A stretch of 64,000 nucleotides of DNA from Paraperibacillus marinus (GCF_046237605.1 NZ_CP143542.1:930001-994000); one strand, 5' to 3'; numbered from the stretch's first letter, positions 45,763-55,342 are shown. A program made the numbers and translations. Notes: generated from the sequence alone by a model not told the origin.

Positions 45763-46905
45763 ATGATCTATTTTGATAATAGTGCCACAACCAAGCCTTT
45801 TCAGGACGTTATCGATTCTTATGTAAAAGTAGCACAGACCTTTTTTGGGAATCCGTCCTCCCTGCATGCACTCGGGGCGCAGTCTGAAAAGCTGCTGATG
45901 CAGGGACGCAGGCAGATGGCTGAGCTGCTTGGTGTAAAAGAAAGTGAAATACTATTCACATCCGGGGGAACCGAGGCCAATAACCTGGCTATAAAAGGAG
46001 CCGCCCTTAAACATGCCAAGCGGGGCAGACATATTATATCGACTGCAATTGAACATCCCTCAGTAAAAGAGGCGCTTGAGCAGCTCCGGACAGAATTTGG
46101 TTTTGAAATTACCTATGCGGGAGCGGATGAAGAGGGAAGGGTCAGTGCTGATGAAATCATTCATGCCATCCGGCCTGATACCATCCTGGTTTCTGTGATG
46201 CATGTGAATAATGAAACCGGCACAATACAGCCTATAGAAGAAATAGGGCAGAGACTAAAGGCTTTTCCGAAAGTCCTCTTTCATGTGGACCATGTTCAGG
46301 GAGCCGGAAAGGTCAATCTGGATATTCACCATGCAGGCATCAGCCTCCTGTCCATATCATCCCACAAGTTTCATGGTTTAAAAGGGAGCGGCATCCTCTA
46401 TATTCGGCAGGGGACGGCTATATCCCCCCTGTTCTCGGGTGGGAGCCAGGAAGCCCGGCTGCGGTCAGGTACAGAGAATGTAGCAGGCATTGTTGCGATG
46501 GCAAAGGCCCTGAGAATGTGCAGGCAGTTAAATAGCGAGACAGCACGCCTGATTGGTATAAGGGAGACGATACGTGCAGGCCTGACAGCCATCCAGGGGG
46601 TAGTTATCAATACTCCAGGAGACGGGATTGCCCCGCATATCCTGAATTTTTCGGTCCCCGGGCTGAAATCAGAGGTCCTCGTCCATGCTCTTGAAGAAAA
46701 ACAGATTTATATGTCCACCACAAGTGCATGCTCGTCTAAACGCAAGGCGGTCAGCGGGACTGTCCTCGCCATGACGAAGGATGAAATTCGTGCCGGAAGC
46801 ACGCTGCGTGTAAGTCTTTCCTTTCAAAATACACTTGAGGAAGCGGAAGTGTTTTTAACAGAAATCAAGAGTGCAATATATAAACTACAGGAAGTTACGA
46901 GGTAA
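45763..46905 (+). CDS. cysteine desulfurase (NifZ/IscS type)
   Basis: A 380-residue PLP enzyme that takes sulfur from cysteine and holds it as a persulfide. Visible: MIYFDNSATTKPF, TSGGTEANNLAIKG, HVNNETGTIQ, the PLP lysine in SSHKFHGLKGSG, and the sulfur-accepting cysteine loop STTSACSSK. In B. subtilis the equivalent NifZ passes sulfur directly to ThiI; here thiI starts four bases after the stop, which fits a dedicated pair. Confidence 0.93.
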   Translation: MIYFDNSATTKPFQDVIDSYVKVAQTFFGNPSSLHALGAQSEKLLMQGRRQMAELLGVKESEILFTSGGTEANNLAIKGAALKHAKRGRHIISTAIEHPSVKEALEQLRTEFGFEITYAGADEEGRVSADEIIHAIRPDTILVSVMHVNNETGTIQPIEEIGQRLKAFPKVLFHVDHVQGAGKVNLDIHHAGISLLSISSHKFHGLKGSGILYIRQGTAISPLFSGGSQEARLRSGTENVAGIVAMAKALRMCRQLNSETARLIGIRETIRAGLTAIQGVVINTPGDGIAPHILNFSVPGLKSEVLVHALEEKQIYMSTTSACSSKRKAVSGTVLAMTKDEIRAGSTLRVSLSFQNTLEEAEVFLTEIKSAIYKLQEVTR

Positions 46906-46909
46906 AAAG

Positions 46910-48118
46910 ATGCTATATGACCATATATTAATCCGCTATGGAGAAATTTCAACCAAAGGTCGGAATCGCAAGGGATTTATCGACAGGCTGAAGCTGAACA
47001 TCAAAAGGTCCTTGAAGGACTTTGAAAATATCAGGGTGTCCGCTGACCGCGACCGCATGTTTGTTTTATTGAACGGGGAGAACCATATTGCAGTGGCTGA
47101 CAGGCTGAAGGGGATATTTGGGATACAAAACTTCAGTCCTGCCATGAAAGTCAGCCGGGATATCGAGTCCATCAAAGAGGCGGCGCTTTCCTATGTAGCA
47201 GGGCTGAGCCAGCCGGTATCAACCTTTAAGGTGAACACCAGAAGAGCCGATAAGGAATTCCCGCTGAATACAGATGAAGTAAATCATGAGGTAGGCGGAC
47301 ATGTTCTTCGAAATACAGATGGAATCACTGTTAATGTGAAGAATCCGGATTTAAGCATCCGGATTGAAATCCGCAAAGAAGCAGTCTATTTATCCGGTGA
47401 AATCATTCAGGGAGCAGGTGGCCTGCCGGTCGGAAACAGCGGCAAGGCATTATTGATGCTCTCAGGCGGAATAGACAGCCCTGTCGCTGGATATCTCTCC
47501 ATGAAAAGAGGAGTGGAGATCGAGTGCATACACTTCCACAGCCCTCCATTCACCAGTGAAAGATCGAAGCAGAAAGTAATCGACCTCTGCGAGAGGCTTG
47601 CCCAGGTGAACGGCCGAGTCCTCCTGCATGTGGTCCCCTTTACCGAGATCCAGAAACTGATCCAAAAGCAGATTCCTGAAAATTACACCATGACCAGCAC
47701 AAGAAGGCTCATGCTGAAAGTTGCAGACCGTGTGAGGGAGCAGCAGAAGGCGCTTGCCATCATTACCGGCGAAAGCCTTGGACAGGTGGCAAGCCAGACT
47801 ATGGAGAGCATGTACGCAATCAATGACGTAACCAGCACGCCTGTCCTCAGGCCGCTGATTGCCATGGATAAGATAGAGATCATGAAAATCGCCGGAGAGA
47901 TCGACACACTCGAGATATCAAACCGGCCGTATGAAGACTGCTGCACAGTATTTACCCCGGCCAATCCCAAAACAAAGCCCAAAAAAGAAAAAGTCGAGTT
48001 CTATGAAAGCTTTGTCAACTTCGATGAATTGGTCGATGCGGCGGTTGAAGGCATTGAAACCATCACCATCACTCCAGGGGATCAGCCAGGGAATGAAGAT
48101 GAGCTGAATCTATTTTAA
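46910..48118 (+). CDS. thiI: tRNA 4-thiouridine synthetase ThiI
   Basis: Makes s4U at position 8 of tRNAs. The ATG at 46910 follows GAGG and gives MLYDHILIRYGEISTKGRN, 402 aa; codons before it belong to the overlapping desulfurase end. Order: N-terminal ferredoxin-like region, THUMP domain (to about residue 165), PP-loop ATPase with LMLSGGIDSPVAGY, and the end at about 400 without the rhodanese domain found in E. coli ThiI. Lack of that domain is normal in Bacillus and agrees with direct sulfur supply by the upstream enzyme. Confidence 0.95.
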   Translation: MLYDHILIRYGEISTKGRNRKGFIDRLKLNIKRSLKDFENIRVSADRDRMFVLLNGENHIAVADRLKGIFGIQNFSPAMKVSRDIESIKEAALSYVAGLSQPVSTFKVNTRRADKEFPLNTDEVNHEVGGHVLRNTDGITVNVKNPDLSIRIEIRKEAVYLSGEIIQGAGGLPVGNSGKALLMLSGGIDSPVAGYLSMKRGVEIECIHFHSPPFTSERSKQKVIDLCERLAQVNGRVLLHVVPFTEIQKLIQKQIPENYTMTSTRRLMLKVADRVREQQKALAIITGESLGQVASQTMESMYAINDVTSTPVLRPLIAMDKIEIMKIAGEIDTLEISNRPYEDCCTVFTPANPKTKPKKEKVEFYESFVNFDELVDAAVEGIETITITPGDQPGNEDELNLF

Positions 48119-48124
48119 ATGAAA

Positions 48125-48151
48125 GGCGGGAGGAAACTTCCGTCTTTTTGT
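48125..48151 (+). terminator. terminator of iscS-thiI
   Basis: GGCGGGAG / CTTCCGTC stem (two G-T pairs) and T-run. Confidence 0.75.
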
Positions 48152-48251
48152 TTGGTCTTTTCTAAAGATTACCATGTGAAGTTGTCAGCCTTCCGTTCTA
48201 TAGCAGCATTTTCTTCAAAACAGCCTCGGCAATCATTTGAACTCTGTTTTT

Positions 48252-48405
48252 TTAATTCTCTTTTCTAAAAGATTGTTGTTTTATTATGTTTTTTGAGAAG
48301 AAAAAAATATTAAGACAAGGGGATTGGAGCGGAAAGCGAGTGCCTCTCGCTGCAATTCACTTTTTTATTCAACAGCCACAATGTATGCGAAAATTGTCTA
48401 TTTCA
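48252..48405 (+). repeat. dispersed repeat R1, short copy (R1d)
   Basis: Edge A CTCTTTTCTAAAAGATTGTT, a small core GGAGCGGAAAGCGAGTGCCT with partner CTCGCTGC, and edge B AACAGCCACAATGTATGCGA. Only about 150 bases because the GC core is short. The rest of the thiI-mbcS gap (48152-48483) has no gene; in particular no small acid-soluble spore protein. Confidence 0.8.
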
Positions 48406-48414
48406 AAGACTACA

Positions 48415-48428
48415 GGTAAGCGTTTTTA
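48415..48428 (+). promoter_or_regulatory. candidate cre site upstream of mbcS
   Basis: GGTAAGCGTTTTTA matches 12 of 14 positions of the CcpA site consensus. It lies beside a TTTACT-N16-TATAAT promoter (48426-48453), so CcpA binding there would block transcription. The match is not strong. Confidence 0.35.
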
Positions 48429-48483
48429 CTATTTATAATATTCTGATATAATTGCAGAATACTGGTATTTAGGAGGTAAATGG

Positions 48484-50070
48484 ATGAATAGAGAAGACTT
48501 GCTTGCGCCAAAAGAATATAATTTAGTCAGGGAAATCGAGAGGTTTGCAGAGGACGCCGATAGAACGGCCCTGATTTTTGAAAATGATAAGGGAGAATCC
48601 CGCACCATTACATATTCAGCTTTAATCAAGAATGCGAATAGAATCGGCAACGTGTTCAAGGAACAGGGCCTTGAAAAGGGAGATACGGTATTAATTATCA
48701 TCCCGCGTTCCATTGAGGCATATCAGGTGTATATTGCAGCCTTAAAGGCGGGAATGGCTGTTATTCCAAGTTCTGAAATGCTCCTGGCAAAGGATCTTCA
48801 ATACCGCATTTCGCATGGAGATGTTAAAGCGGTGGTGAGCGTTCATCCATATACTGCCCAGTTCGAAGACATACAGGGAATGGATGGCATCAAAAAGTTT
48901 TCGGCAGGAGGAGATATTCCAGGCTGGCTTCATCTCGACCGGATGATGGATGAGGCATCGGACAGCATGGACTTTGCGGCTACTGCCAGCGAGGATATGG
49001 CATTCCTGTCTTATACTTCGGGAACAACAGGGAATCCAAAGGGCGTTGTGCATACCCATGGATGGGCATTTGCCCACTTACGGACAGCTGCTCCTTCCTG
49101 GCTCTGCATCAATGAAGGTGACATTGTCTGGGCAACAGCAGGACCGGGCTGGCAGAAGTGGATCTGGAGCCCGTTTTTGTCGGTGCTTGGTTCCGGAGCC
49201 ACCGGCCTTGTGTATCAAGGCAAATTTGACCCATCCGCCTACCTCGGCATGCTTGATAAGCATGGGGTAAATGTATTATGCTGTACACCGACGGAATACC
49301 GGCTGATGGCGAAGGTCAATAATCTCGCAGACTATCAGCTGAAAAGCCTTCACAGCGCAGTTTCGGCCGGGGAACCCCTGAACAGGGAAGTGATTGATAC
49401 ATTCCAGAAGCACTTTAATGTAACGGTAAGGGATGGATATGGCCAGACAGAGAATACGCTTCTTGTCGGGATCACAAAGGGGATGGATGTCAGGCCGGGC
49501 TCCATGGGCAAACCGACTCCTGGAAACACGGTAGAGATTATTGATGAAAATGGGCTTCCATGCAAGCCTGGAATACCGGGTGATATTGCAGTCCACTCTG
49601 AAACGCCGGCACTCTTCAAGAGCTATTATAAAGATCCTGAGCGGACGGCCCAGCAGTTCAGGGGAGATTACTACATAACAGGCGACCGCGCAGTCAAGGA
49701 TGAGGACGGATACTTCTGGTTTGAGGGGCGGAGCGATGACATCATCATCAGCTCAGGTTACACCATCGGGCCGTTTGAAGTGGAAGATGCACTGGTCAAG
49801 CACCCTAAAGTAAGGGAGTGCGCAGTTATTGCAAGTCCTGATGAAGACAGGGGGAGCATTGTCAAGGCGTTCGTGGTCCTCCGGAATGAGGCTGACAGGG
49901 AAGATCCCGGCCTGATAAAGGAATTGCAGGAGCATGTAAAGAGTCTGACTGCCCCTTATAAGTACCCTAGAAAAATTGAATTCATTGAAGACCTGCCCAA
50001 GACCACTTCTGGAAAGATAAGAAGAGTGGAACTGAGGCAGCTGGAAAATAAACCGAAAGCCAGGTCATAA
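48484..50070 (+). CDS. mbcS: acyl-CoA synthetase MbcS (YtcI)
   Basis: A 528-residue AMP-forming ligase of the AcsM/MbcS group that activates short branched or straight-chain acids (2-methylbutyrate, isobutyrate) to CoA esters, feeding branched-chain fatty acid synthesis. Visible: SYTSGTTGNPKG P-loop, DGYGQTENT, TGDRAVKDEDGYFWFEGR, and the C-terminal lysine in KTTSGKIRR. The last motif is the same kind of acylation target as in AcsA. TTAGGAGGTAAATGG precedes the ATG. It lies before ytcJ as in B. subtilis. Confidence 0.88.
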   Translation: MNREDLLAPKEYNLVREIERFAEDADRTALIFENDKGESRTITYSALIKNANRIGNVFKEQGLEKGDTVLIIIPRSIEAYQVYIAALKAGMAVIPSSEMLLAKDLQYRISHGDVKAVVSVHPYTAQFEDIQGMDGIKKFSAGGDIPGWLHLDRMMDEASDSMDFAATASEDMAFLSYTSGTTGNPKGVVHTHGWAFAHLRTAAPSWLCINEGDIVWATAGPGWQKWIWSPFLSVLGSGATGLVYQGKFDPSAYLGMLDKHGVNVLCCTPTEYRLMAKVNNLADYQLKSLHSAVSAGEPLNREVIDTFQKHFNVTVRDGYGQTENTLLVGITKGMDVRPGSMGKPTPGNTVEIIDENGLPCKPGIPGDIAVHSETPALFKSYYKDPERTAQQFRGDYYITGDRAVKDEDGYFWFEGRSDDIIISSGYTIGPFEVEDALVKHPKVRECAVIASPDEDRGSIVKAFVVLRNEADREDPGLIKELQEHVKSLTAPYKYPRKIEFIEDLPKTTSGKIRRVELRQLENKPKARS

Positions 50071-50081
50071 GCTTGGAAGCT

Positions 50082-50105
50082 GCTCGCCAAACGGCGGGCT
50101 TTTCA
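50082..50105 (+). terminator. terminator of mbcS
   Basis: GCTCGCC / GGCGGGC stem and TTTT. Confidence 0.65.
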
Positions 50106-50135
50106 TTGGCTTTTGTGAGCTAGAAGGAGAATGTC

Positions 50136-51731
50136 ATGACCGTAAAATTATGGTATGGAGGCACAATTTACACGATGGAGAGGGAGGGCGAGAAGGCAGA
50201 AGCGGTCCTCACCGACGGGAAAAGGATATTCGATACAGGGGATACGGAAAAACTTCTCCGAACGTATAAAGACTCCATCGAAGAGAAGGTGGATTTGCTT
50301 GGAAAGACGATGTTCCCAGGATTTGTCGACAGTCACATGCATTTAATCGGGCATGGTGAAAAATTGCTGAGGCTGAATCTTTCCGGGCTTCGGTCCCGTG
50401 AGGATGTGCTGGAGGCGCTAGAGAACCTGCAGAACCAGATTCCTGAAAATGAATGGATCATCGCAGAAGGATGGAATGAAAATGAATGGCCAAGCCCCGA
50501 ATTGATCCTGCTGGATGATCTGGACCGCCTTCTGCCCCATCATCCGGTCATTATCAAACGGGTGTGCAGGCATGTACTTGCCGCCAATTCAAAGGCGTTG
50601 GAGATGCTCGGCATCCATCAGGATTTTATTCCTCCTCAGGGAGGGGTGGCAGACCGTTATCCGGATGGCAGGCTGAACGGTTTGTTCAAAGATAAGGCGC
50701 TTGACCATGTTCTAGGCTTAATGCCGCCTGTCACTGACGGTTATCTGAAAAGGGCGATGGAGACATCTGTCCGTGACTGCCACCGACTGGGACTGACTGG
50801 TGTTCACACCGAAGATCTAAATTACTACAGCGGCTTCCAAAACACGTTCCAAACCTTCGTGAAGGTATTGGAAGAAGACGGGCTCCCATTAAAAGCGCAT
50901 CTCCTCGTGCATCACGGGGTGGTGGATGAGATGAATACCAGCGGCCTCCGCTATAAGACGGGCAGCGAATATATAGAGTTTGGACCAATGAAGATTTTCG
51001 CGGACGGCTCTCTTGGGGGAAGGACTGCACTGCTCGGGCATCCCTATCACGACGATCCGTCCACAACAGGAGTTGCAGTGCATACAAGGGAGGAGTTCTT
51101 CAATCTCGTAAAAAAGGCAAGAAGCTACTCTATGCCAATCGCTGTCCATGCTATTGGAGACCTGGCGTTTGAACAGACCCTTGATGCCATCGAAGCAGAT
51201 CCGCCTCCGCCCGGGCAAAGAGACCGGCTGATTCATGCACAGATCCTTCGCAAGGGACTGATCGAACGGGCAAAAAAACTCCAGGTTGTGCTTGATATCC
51301 AGCCTGTTTTTGTCACATCCGATTTCCCCTGGGTAATCGATCGGGTTGGTGCAGATCACATGAAATATAATTATGCCTGGAAGACGCTGCTCGAGGAAGG
51401 CCTGCATTGTGCAGGAGGATCCGACGCACCGATTGAAGAATTGAATCCAATCCTCGGTATCTATGCTGCGGTCTACAGAACAAAACTGAACGGCGAGAAC
51501 ATCGTGTATGGCGAGGACCAGAAGCTCTCTGTGTATGAAGCCATCAGTCTGTATACAAAAGGCAGCGCTTATGCTGCGGGGCATGAACATCATTCTGGGA
51601 TAATAAAGAGAGGATACGCTGCAGACTTTACTATCCTCGACAGGGATCCTTTTGCCGTTACACCGGAAGCCCTGCTGCAGACAAGGGCCATGATGACAGT
51701 TGTTAACGGGGAAACTGTGTATACGGCCTGA
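50136..51731 (+). CDS. ytcJ: amidohydrolase YtcJ
   Basis: A 531-residue metal-dependent hydrolase of the amidohydrolase 3 family (exoenzyme-regulatory protein-like). Visible metal and active-site segments: GFVDSHMHLIGHG (HxH pair), MKIFADGSLGGRTA, IAVHAIGDLAFEQTLDAIE, and HCAGGSDAPIEELNP. No signal peptide, so cytoplasmic. Substrate unknown; some relatives act on N-acylated or formylated compounds. GAAGGAGAATG precedes the ATG. Confidence 0.88.
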   Translation: MTVKLWYGGTIYTMEREGEKAEAVLTDGKRIFDTGDTEKLLRTYKDSIEEKVDLLGKTMFPGFVDSHMHLIGHGEKLLRLNLSGLRSREDVLEALENLQNQIPENEWIIAEGWNENEWPSPELILLDDLDRLLPHHPVIIKRVCRHVLAANSKALEMLGIHQDFIPPQGGVADRYPDGRLNGLFKDKALDHVLGLMPPVTDGYLKRAMETSVRDCHRLGLTGVHTEDLNYYSGFQNTFQTFVKVLEEDGLPLKAHLLVHHGVVDEMNTSGLRYKTGSEYIEFGPMKIFADGSLGGRTALLGHPYHDDPSTTGVAVHTREEFFNLVKKARSYSMPIAVHAIGDLAFEQTLDAIEADPPPPGQRDRLIHAQILRKGLIERAKKLQVVLDIQPVFVTSDFPWVIDRVGADHMKYNYAWKTLLEEGLHCAGGSDAPIEELNPILGIYAAVYRTKLNGENIVYGEDQKLSVYEAISLYTKGSAYAAGHEHHSGIIKRGYAADFTILDRDPFAVTPEALLQTRAMMTVVNGETVYTA

Positions 51732-51877
51732 TTTTTAAAAAAGTGTGCCGCCGTACAGTTTTGTAAGAATCGCAGATGGTGAGTACAGGCTTTTAAAAAT
51801 TATTTCTTTCCCCCCGTATAATTTCAGCGGGTGATACACGTCTTATTTAGTGTAGAGACATTTAGGAGGGGAAAAAA

Positions 51878-52804
51878 ATGAATATGACAAGCAATATTGA
51901 TACACGACTCGTAGAAGAAACCCGGAGGCTCCGGGACGAGTTCACAAACATGACAGCCGGTTTTTCAGATGATCTTTGGAAGTATTGTAAATATATCACC
52001 GGATCACCGTGGGATGGAGAAGATCTCTACCAGGAAACGATGATTAAATCATTTGCTCTCCTTCCACAGCGGTGGAGTGACATTACAGACAAGAAGCAAT
52101 ACCTGTTCAGAGTGGCGACAAACACGTGGCTGGATTTATGCAGAAAAATGAAGCGGGAGACAGGAATTCTTGAAGATATGCCGGATGAGGGAATAGAGTT
52201 CTCAGACAGGCTGCTTCTTGAGGAAATCCTGGTATCACTTCATTCCCGGCTGACCCCGAAACAGACAGCGGCATTCCTGCTCCTTGATGTTTTTCAGTTC
52301 AGTGCGGAAGAAGCAGCAGGCATCGTCCACAGCACTCCAGGCGGTGTTTATGCCTCTGTGCAGCGGGCCAGGAAGAATATAGCGTCCATGGACTTTTCCA
52401 AGCCGGACGGAGTTTCAGGAAGTCAGGAAAGTGAAACCATCCAGGCTTACCTGGCCGCCTTCAATGATGGAGACCTGGAGAAAATGCTCCATTTATTCAG
52501 TGAACAGGCCCAAAATGAAGCATTCCTCGGGTTCCAGGAATTCTCCAAGGAAGAAATGCTCAAAGGATCGCTCAAATTTGGATTGCCTGGTTTCTATGCC
52601 CGTGAATTCGTGCTATGGGGCCGGCCGGTCATCATCGTCCTTTCCCCTGAGGAAGAAATCCACGACCTCCAGGTACAGGAAATCGAAAATGGCAGGATTG
52701 TGAGGCACCAAAGCTACTTCTTTAGAAAAGAACTCATCCTGGCAGCCGCAAAAGAGCTGGGAATGAAAGCCCAGCTTAATAAACCGCCCGTGAATTGGGA
52801 ATAA
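51878..52804 (+). CDS. ECF-type RNA polymerase sigma factor with C-terminal SnoaL-like domain
   Basis: A 308-residue protein: region 2 (residues about 20-95, with WDGEDLYQETMIKSFALLP and YLFRVATNTWLDLCR) and region 4 (about 115-170, with LTPKQTAAFLLLDVFQFSAEEAAGIV), then a 120-residue SnoaL/NTF2-like domain (YLAAFNDGDLEKMLHLF). Such C-terminal domains regulate the sigma factor directly, and these proteins usually lack a separate anti-sigma; none is found next door. TAGGAGGGG precedes the ATG. Targets unknown. Confidence 0.87.
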   Translation: MNMTSNIDTRLVEETRRLRDEFTNMTAGFSDDLWKYCKYITGSPWDGEDLYQETMIKSFALLPQRWSDITDKKQYLFRVATNTWLDLCRKMKRETGILEDMPDEGIEFSDRLLLEEILVSLHSRLTPKQTAAFLLLDVFQFSAEEAAGIVHSTPGGVYASVQRARKNIASMDFSKPDGVSGSQESETIQAYLAAFNDGDLEKMLHLFSEQAQNEAFLGFQEFSKEEMLKGSLKFGLPGFYAREFVLWGRPVIIVLSPEEEIHDLQVQEIENGRIVRHQSYFFRKELILAAAKELGMKAQLNKPPVNWE

Positions 52805-52940
52805 ATATACACTTTAGGCACCGGGGCTGATAGCAACTGGTGTCTTTTTGTATAGGATAGCAGTTGCTTTGCCCTGGGGTGCCGTCTGGATTTAGCCGTG
52901 AGAAAGTTTAAGGAAGATTTCCCTTGGATGGGGCTCGTTC

Positions 52941-54000
52941 TGGTCAAAGAACTTTTAAGACCAATTCTTCTTGGAAGGCGTCCCTGCTTGGTCATAAAAA
53001 GTGTTTTAAGACCACTTTTGGCTGTTGAAGGCAGGCCGTTTTGGTCATAAAGAAAGTTTTAAGACCACTTTTCCTGTGATGGCCGGTCATTTTGGTGATA
53101 AAAAAAGTTTTAAGACCTTCTTTCCTGTGAGGGCAGCCTATTGTGGTCATAAAGAAAATTTTAAGACCACTTTTCCCGTGATGGCAGGCCATTCTGGTCT
53201 TAAAGAAAGCTTTACGACCATTTTCGCCGGTATGACAGCTCATTATGGTCGTAAACGAAGCTTTACAACCATTTTCGCCGGGATGGCAGGCTATTTATAT
53301 CGTAAAGAAAGCTTTACAACCATTTTCATCTAGGTTGCAGTTCATTATGGTCGTAAACGAAGCTTTACAACCATTTTCGCCGGGATGGCAGGCTATTTAT
53401 GTCGTAAAGAAAGCTTTACAACCATTTTCATCTAGGTTGCCGGTCATTATGGTCGTAAACGAAGCTTTACAACCATTTTCGCCGGGATGGCAGGCTATTT
53501 ATGTCGTAAAGAAAGCTTTACAACCATTTTCACCTGGGTTGCCGGTCATTTTGGTCGTAAACGAAGCTTTACAACCATTTTCGCCTGGGTTGCCGGTCAT
53601 TTTGGTCGTAAACGAAGCTTTACAACCATTTTCGCCGGGATGGCAGGCTATTTATGTGGTAAAGAAAGCTTTACAACCATTTTCACCTGGGTTGAAGGTC
53701 ATTTTGGTCGTAAACGAAGCTTTACAACCATTTTCGCCGGGATGGCAGGCTATTTATGTCGTAAAGGAAGCTTTACAACCATTTTCACCTGGGTCGCAGG
53801 TCATTTTGGTCGTAAACGTAGCTTTACAACCATTTTCACCTGGGTTGCCGGTCATTTTGGTCGTAAACGAAGCTTTACAACCATTTTCGCCGGGATGGCA
53901 GGCTATTTATGTCGTAAAGAAAGCTTTACAACCATTTTCACCTGGGTTGCAGGTCATTATGGTCGTAAACGAAGCTTTACGTCCAAGCTCACTGGAAGGC
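52941..54000 (+). repeat. 51-bp tandem repeat array, 21 units
   Basis: Units open with TGGTCGTAAA or a variant. From 53042 to 53960 the unit starts fall exactly every 51 bases (19 units); two diverged units start at 52941 and 52989. In the later part two sub-types alternate: one reads GGTCGTAAACGAAGCTTTAC, the other TGTCGTAAAGAAAGCTTTAC. Each unit contains a short inverted repeat (for example GTAAAG / CTTTAC). As 51 is a multiple of three, long open frames appear in several frames (for instance 53245-54087), but none has a ribosome site. There are no unique spacers. Confidence 0.95.
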
Positions 54001-54129
54001 AGCTCATTTTGCCCCCTCCGCCAAAAAAACAATCCCCCGGGAGCCCCCTCAAAAATAGATGGAATTCCGCTGGGTCCGGGTTTATAATATATATTATTTC
54101 GGGTCTGGAAATAACGGGGGTGTGAGGCT

Positions 54130-55059
54130 GTGAAGCTCTTAAAGGAAAATGACGGTGTTTTTTTTGCGGCGCTGTCTTATGTAATGTGGGGGATTGTTCC
54201 GATTTACTGGAAGTGGGTTCAGGATGTGCCGGCTGATGAGATTCTGGCGCATCGGGTGTTCTGGAGTTTTGTTTTCATGATGCTCCTGCTGTTTGCAACG
54301 AGGAAGCTGTCAGGCTTCGTCCTTTATGTGAAGGAAATGGCGAAGCAGCCGAAGAAGCTTGCGGCTCTTGGTGCAGCCTCGATTTTAGTGAGTGCCAACT
54401 GGGGAATTTTTATCTGGGCGGTTAATTCAGGGCGGATCCTTGAGACGAGCCTGGGCTATTACATAAATCCGCTCGTGAGCGTGCTGCTGGGTGTTATTGT
54501 TCTCAGGGAAAATCTGAATAAGCCCCAGGTGATTTCCTTTTTGCTGGCAGCGGTTGGTGTATTGATTTTGACGCTGCATTACGGAAATGTGCCGTGGGTT
54601 TCCCTGTTATTGGCCATTACCTTTGGATTGTACGGGCTCGCTAAAAAAATGATCCAGGCAGATTCGGCAATTGGCCTGACACTTGAGACTATGATGGTCA
54701 CACCGCTTGCTCTCGGGTATTTCATTTATTTAACTTTTCAGTCTGAAACCATGTTCTTTGAGTCTGCGCGTACCGGACTGCTGCTCGCTGGCGGCGGTGC
54801 AGTGACAGCCCTGCCTCTTCTTTATTTTGCAAAAGGAGCACAGAAGGTACCGCTGTCGATGCTTGGTTTCCTGCAGTATATTGCTCCAACACTTACTCTG
54901 ATCCTCGGAGTGTTCGTGTACCATGAGACGTTCACTAAGGTTCATCTGCTGGCCTTTATTTTTATCTGGAGTGCTTTGACGATTTATACGATTTCCCAGG
55001 CAATGCTGAGACGTCCCCGCATATCGAAGGTAAAAGAAAAAACAGGTTTCGGTGCATAA
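54130..55059 (+). CDS. rarD: EamA family transporter RarD
   Basis: A 309-residue membrane protein with ten predicted helices, two EamA repeats of the drug/metabolite transporter superfamily. Near the start it reads GVFFAALSYVMWGIVPIYWKW, with LGYYINPLVSVLLGVIVLRE closing the first half and LGFLQYIAPTLTLILGVFVY in the second, all typical of RarD (named for chloramphenicol sensitivity in other bacteria; substrate unproven). GTG start behind GTGAGG. Its stop codon touches the 3' end of the reverse R2d repeat. Confidence 0.9.
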   Translation: MKLLKENDGVFFAALSYVMWGIVPIYWKWVQDVPADEILAHRVFWSFVFMMLLLFATRKLSGFVLYVKEMAKQPKKLAALGAASILVSANWGIFIWAVNSGRILETSLGYYINPLVSVLLGVIVLRENLNKPQVISFLLAAVGVLILTLHYGNVPWVSLLLAITFGLYGLAKKMIQADSAIGLTLETMMVTPLALGYFIYLTFQSETMFFESARTGLLLAGGGAVTALPLLYFAKGAQKVPLSMLGFLQYIAPTLTLILGVFVYHETFTKVHLLAFIFIWSALTIYTISQAMLRRPRISKVKEKTGFGA

Positions 55060-55243
55060 AACCAACATGAGATTCCTGCTCGCAGCCCATGCGTGGAGAG
55101 GAATCTGGACAAGAGCAGGAACAAATACAATAAGGCGGTGGGAGCGGAGTAAGGAGCAGGCAGGAATGCCAGCAAGATAAATATGTTCACACCTGGATGC
55201 AGGAAGCCTTATTCTTCATGCAGCTCCGCCCCTTTTCCACAGA
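55060..55243 (-). repeat. dispersed repeat R2, copy d (reverse)
   Basis: Read on the minus strand it starts CTGTGGAAAAGGGGCGGAGC, just after a hairpin, and ends CATGTTGGT next to the rarD stop codon; 184 bases. Confidence 0.9.
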
Positions 55244-55246
55244 AGT

Positions 55247-55291
55247 AAACCGCATTTCAGATCGGCTGGATCTTGAAATGCGGTTTTTTTG
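55247..55291. terminator. strong terminator between rarD and nadK2
   Basis: AACCGCATTTCAGATC / GATCTTGAAATGCGGTT stem with one bulge, followed on the plus strand by a T-run; its minus-strand side leads directly into R2d. Confidence 0.85.
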
Positions 55292-55342
55292 TCTTCTATA
55301 AAAGGGTTACTTCACATGAGGCTGAATTCTGACAGCATCTTT

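Noticed and set aside
52941..54000. CRISPR array or clustered protein-binding spacers
   Set aside because: Units are contiguous and near identical over all 51 bases, without unique spacers or cas genes.
53245..54087. 280-codon protein gene in the 51-bp array
   Set aside because: No ribosome site, open only because the period is 17 codons, and other frames are open as well.
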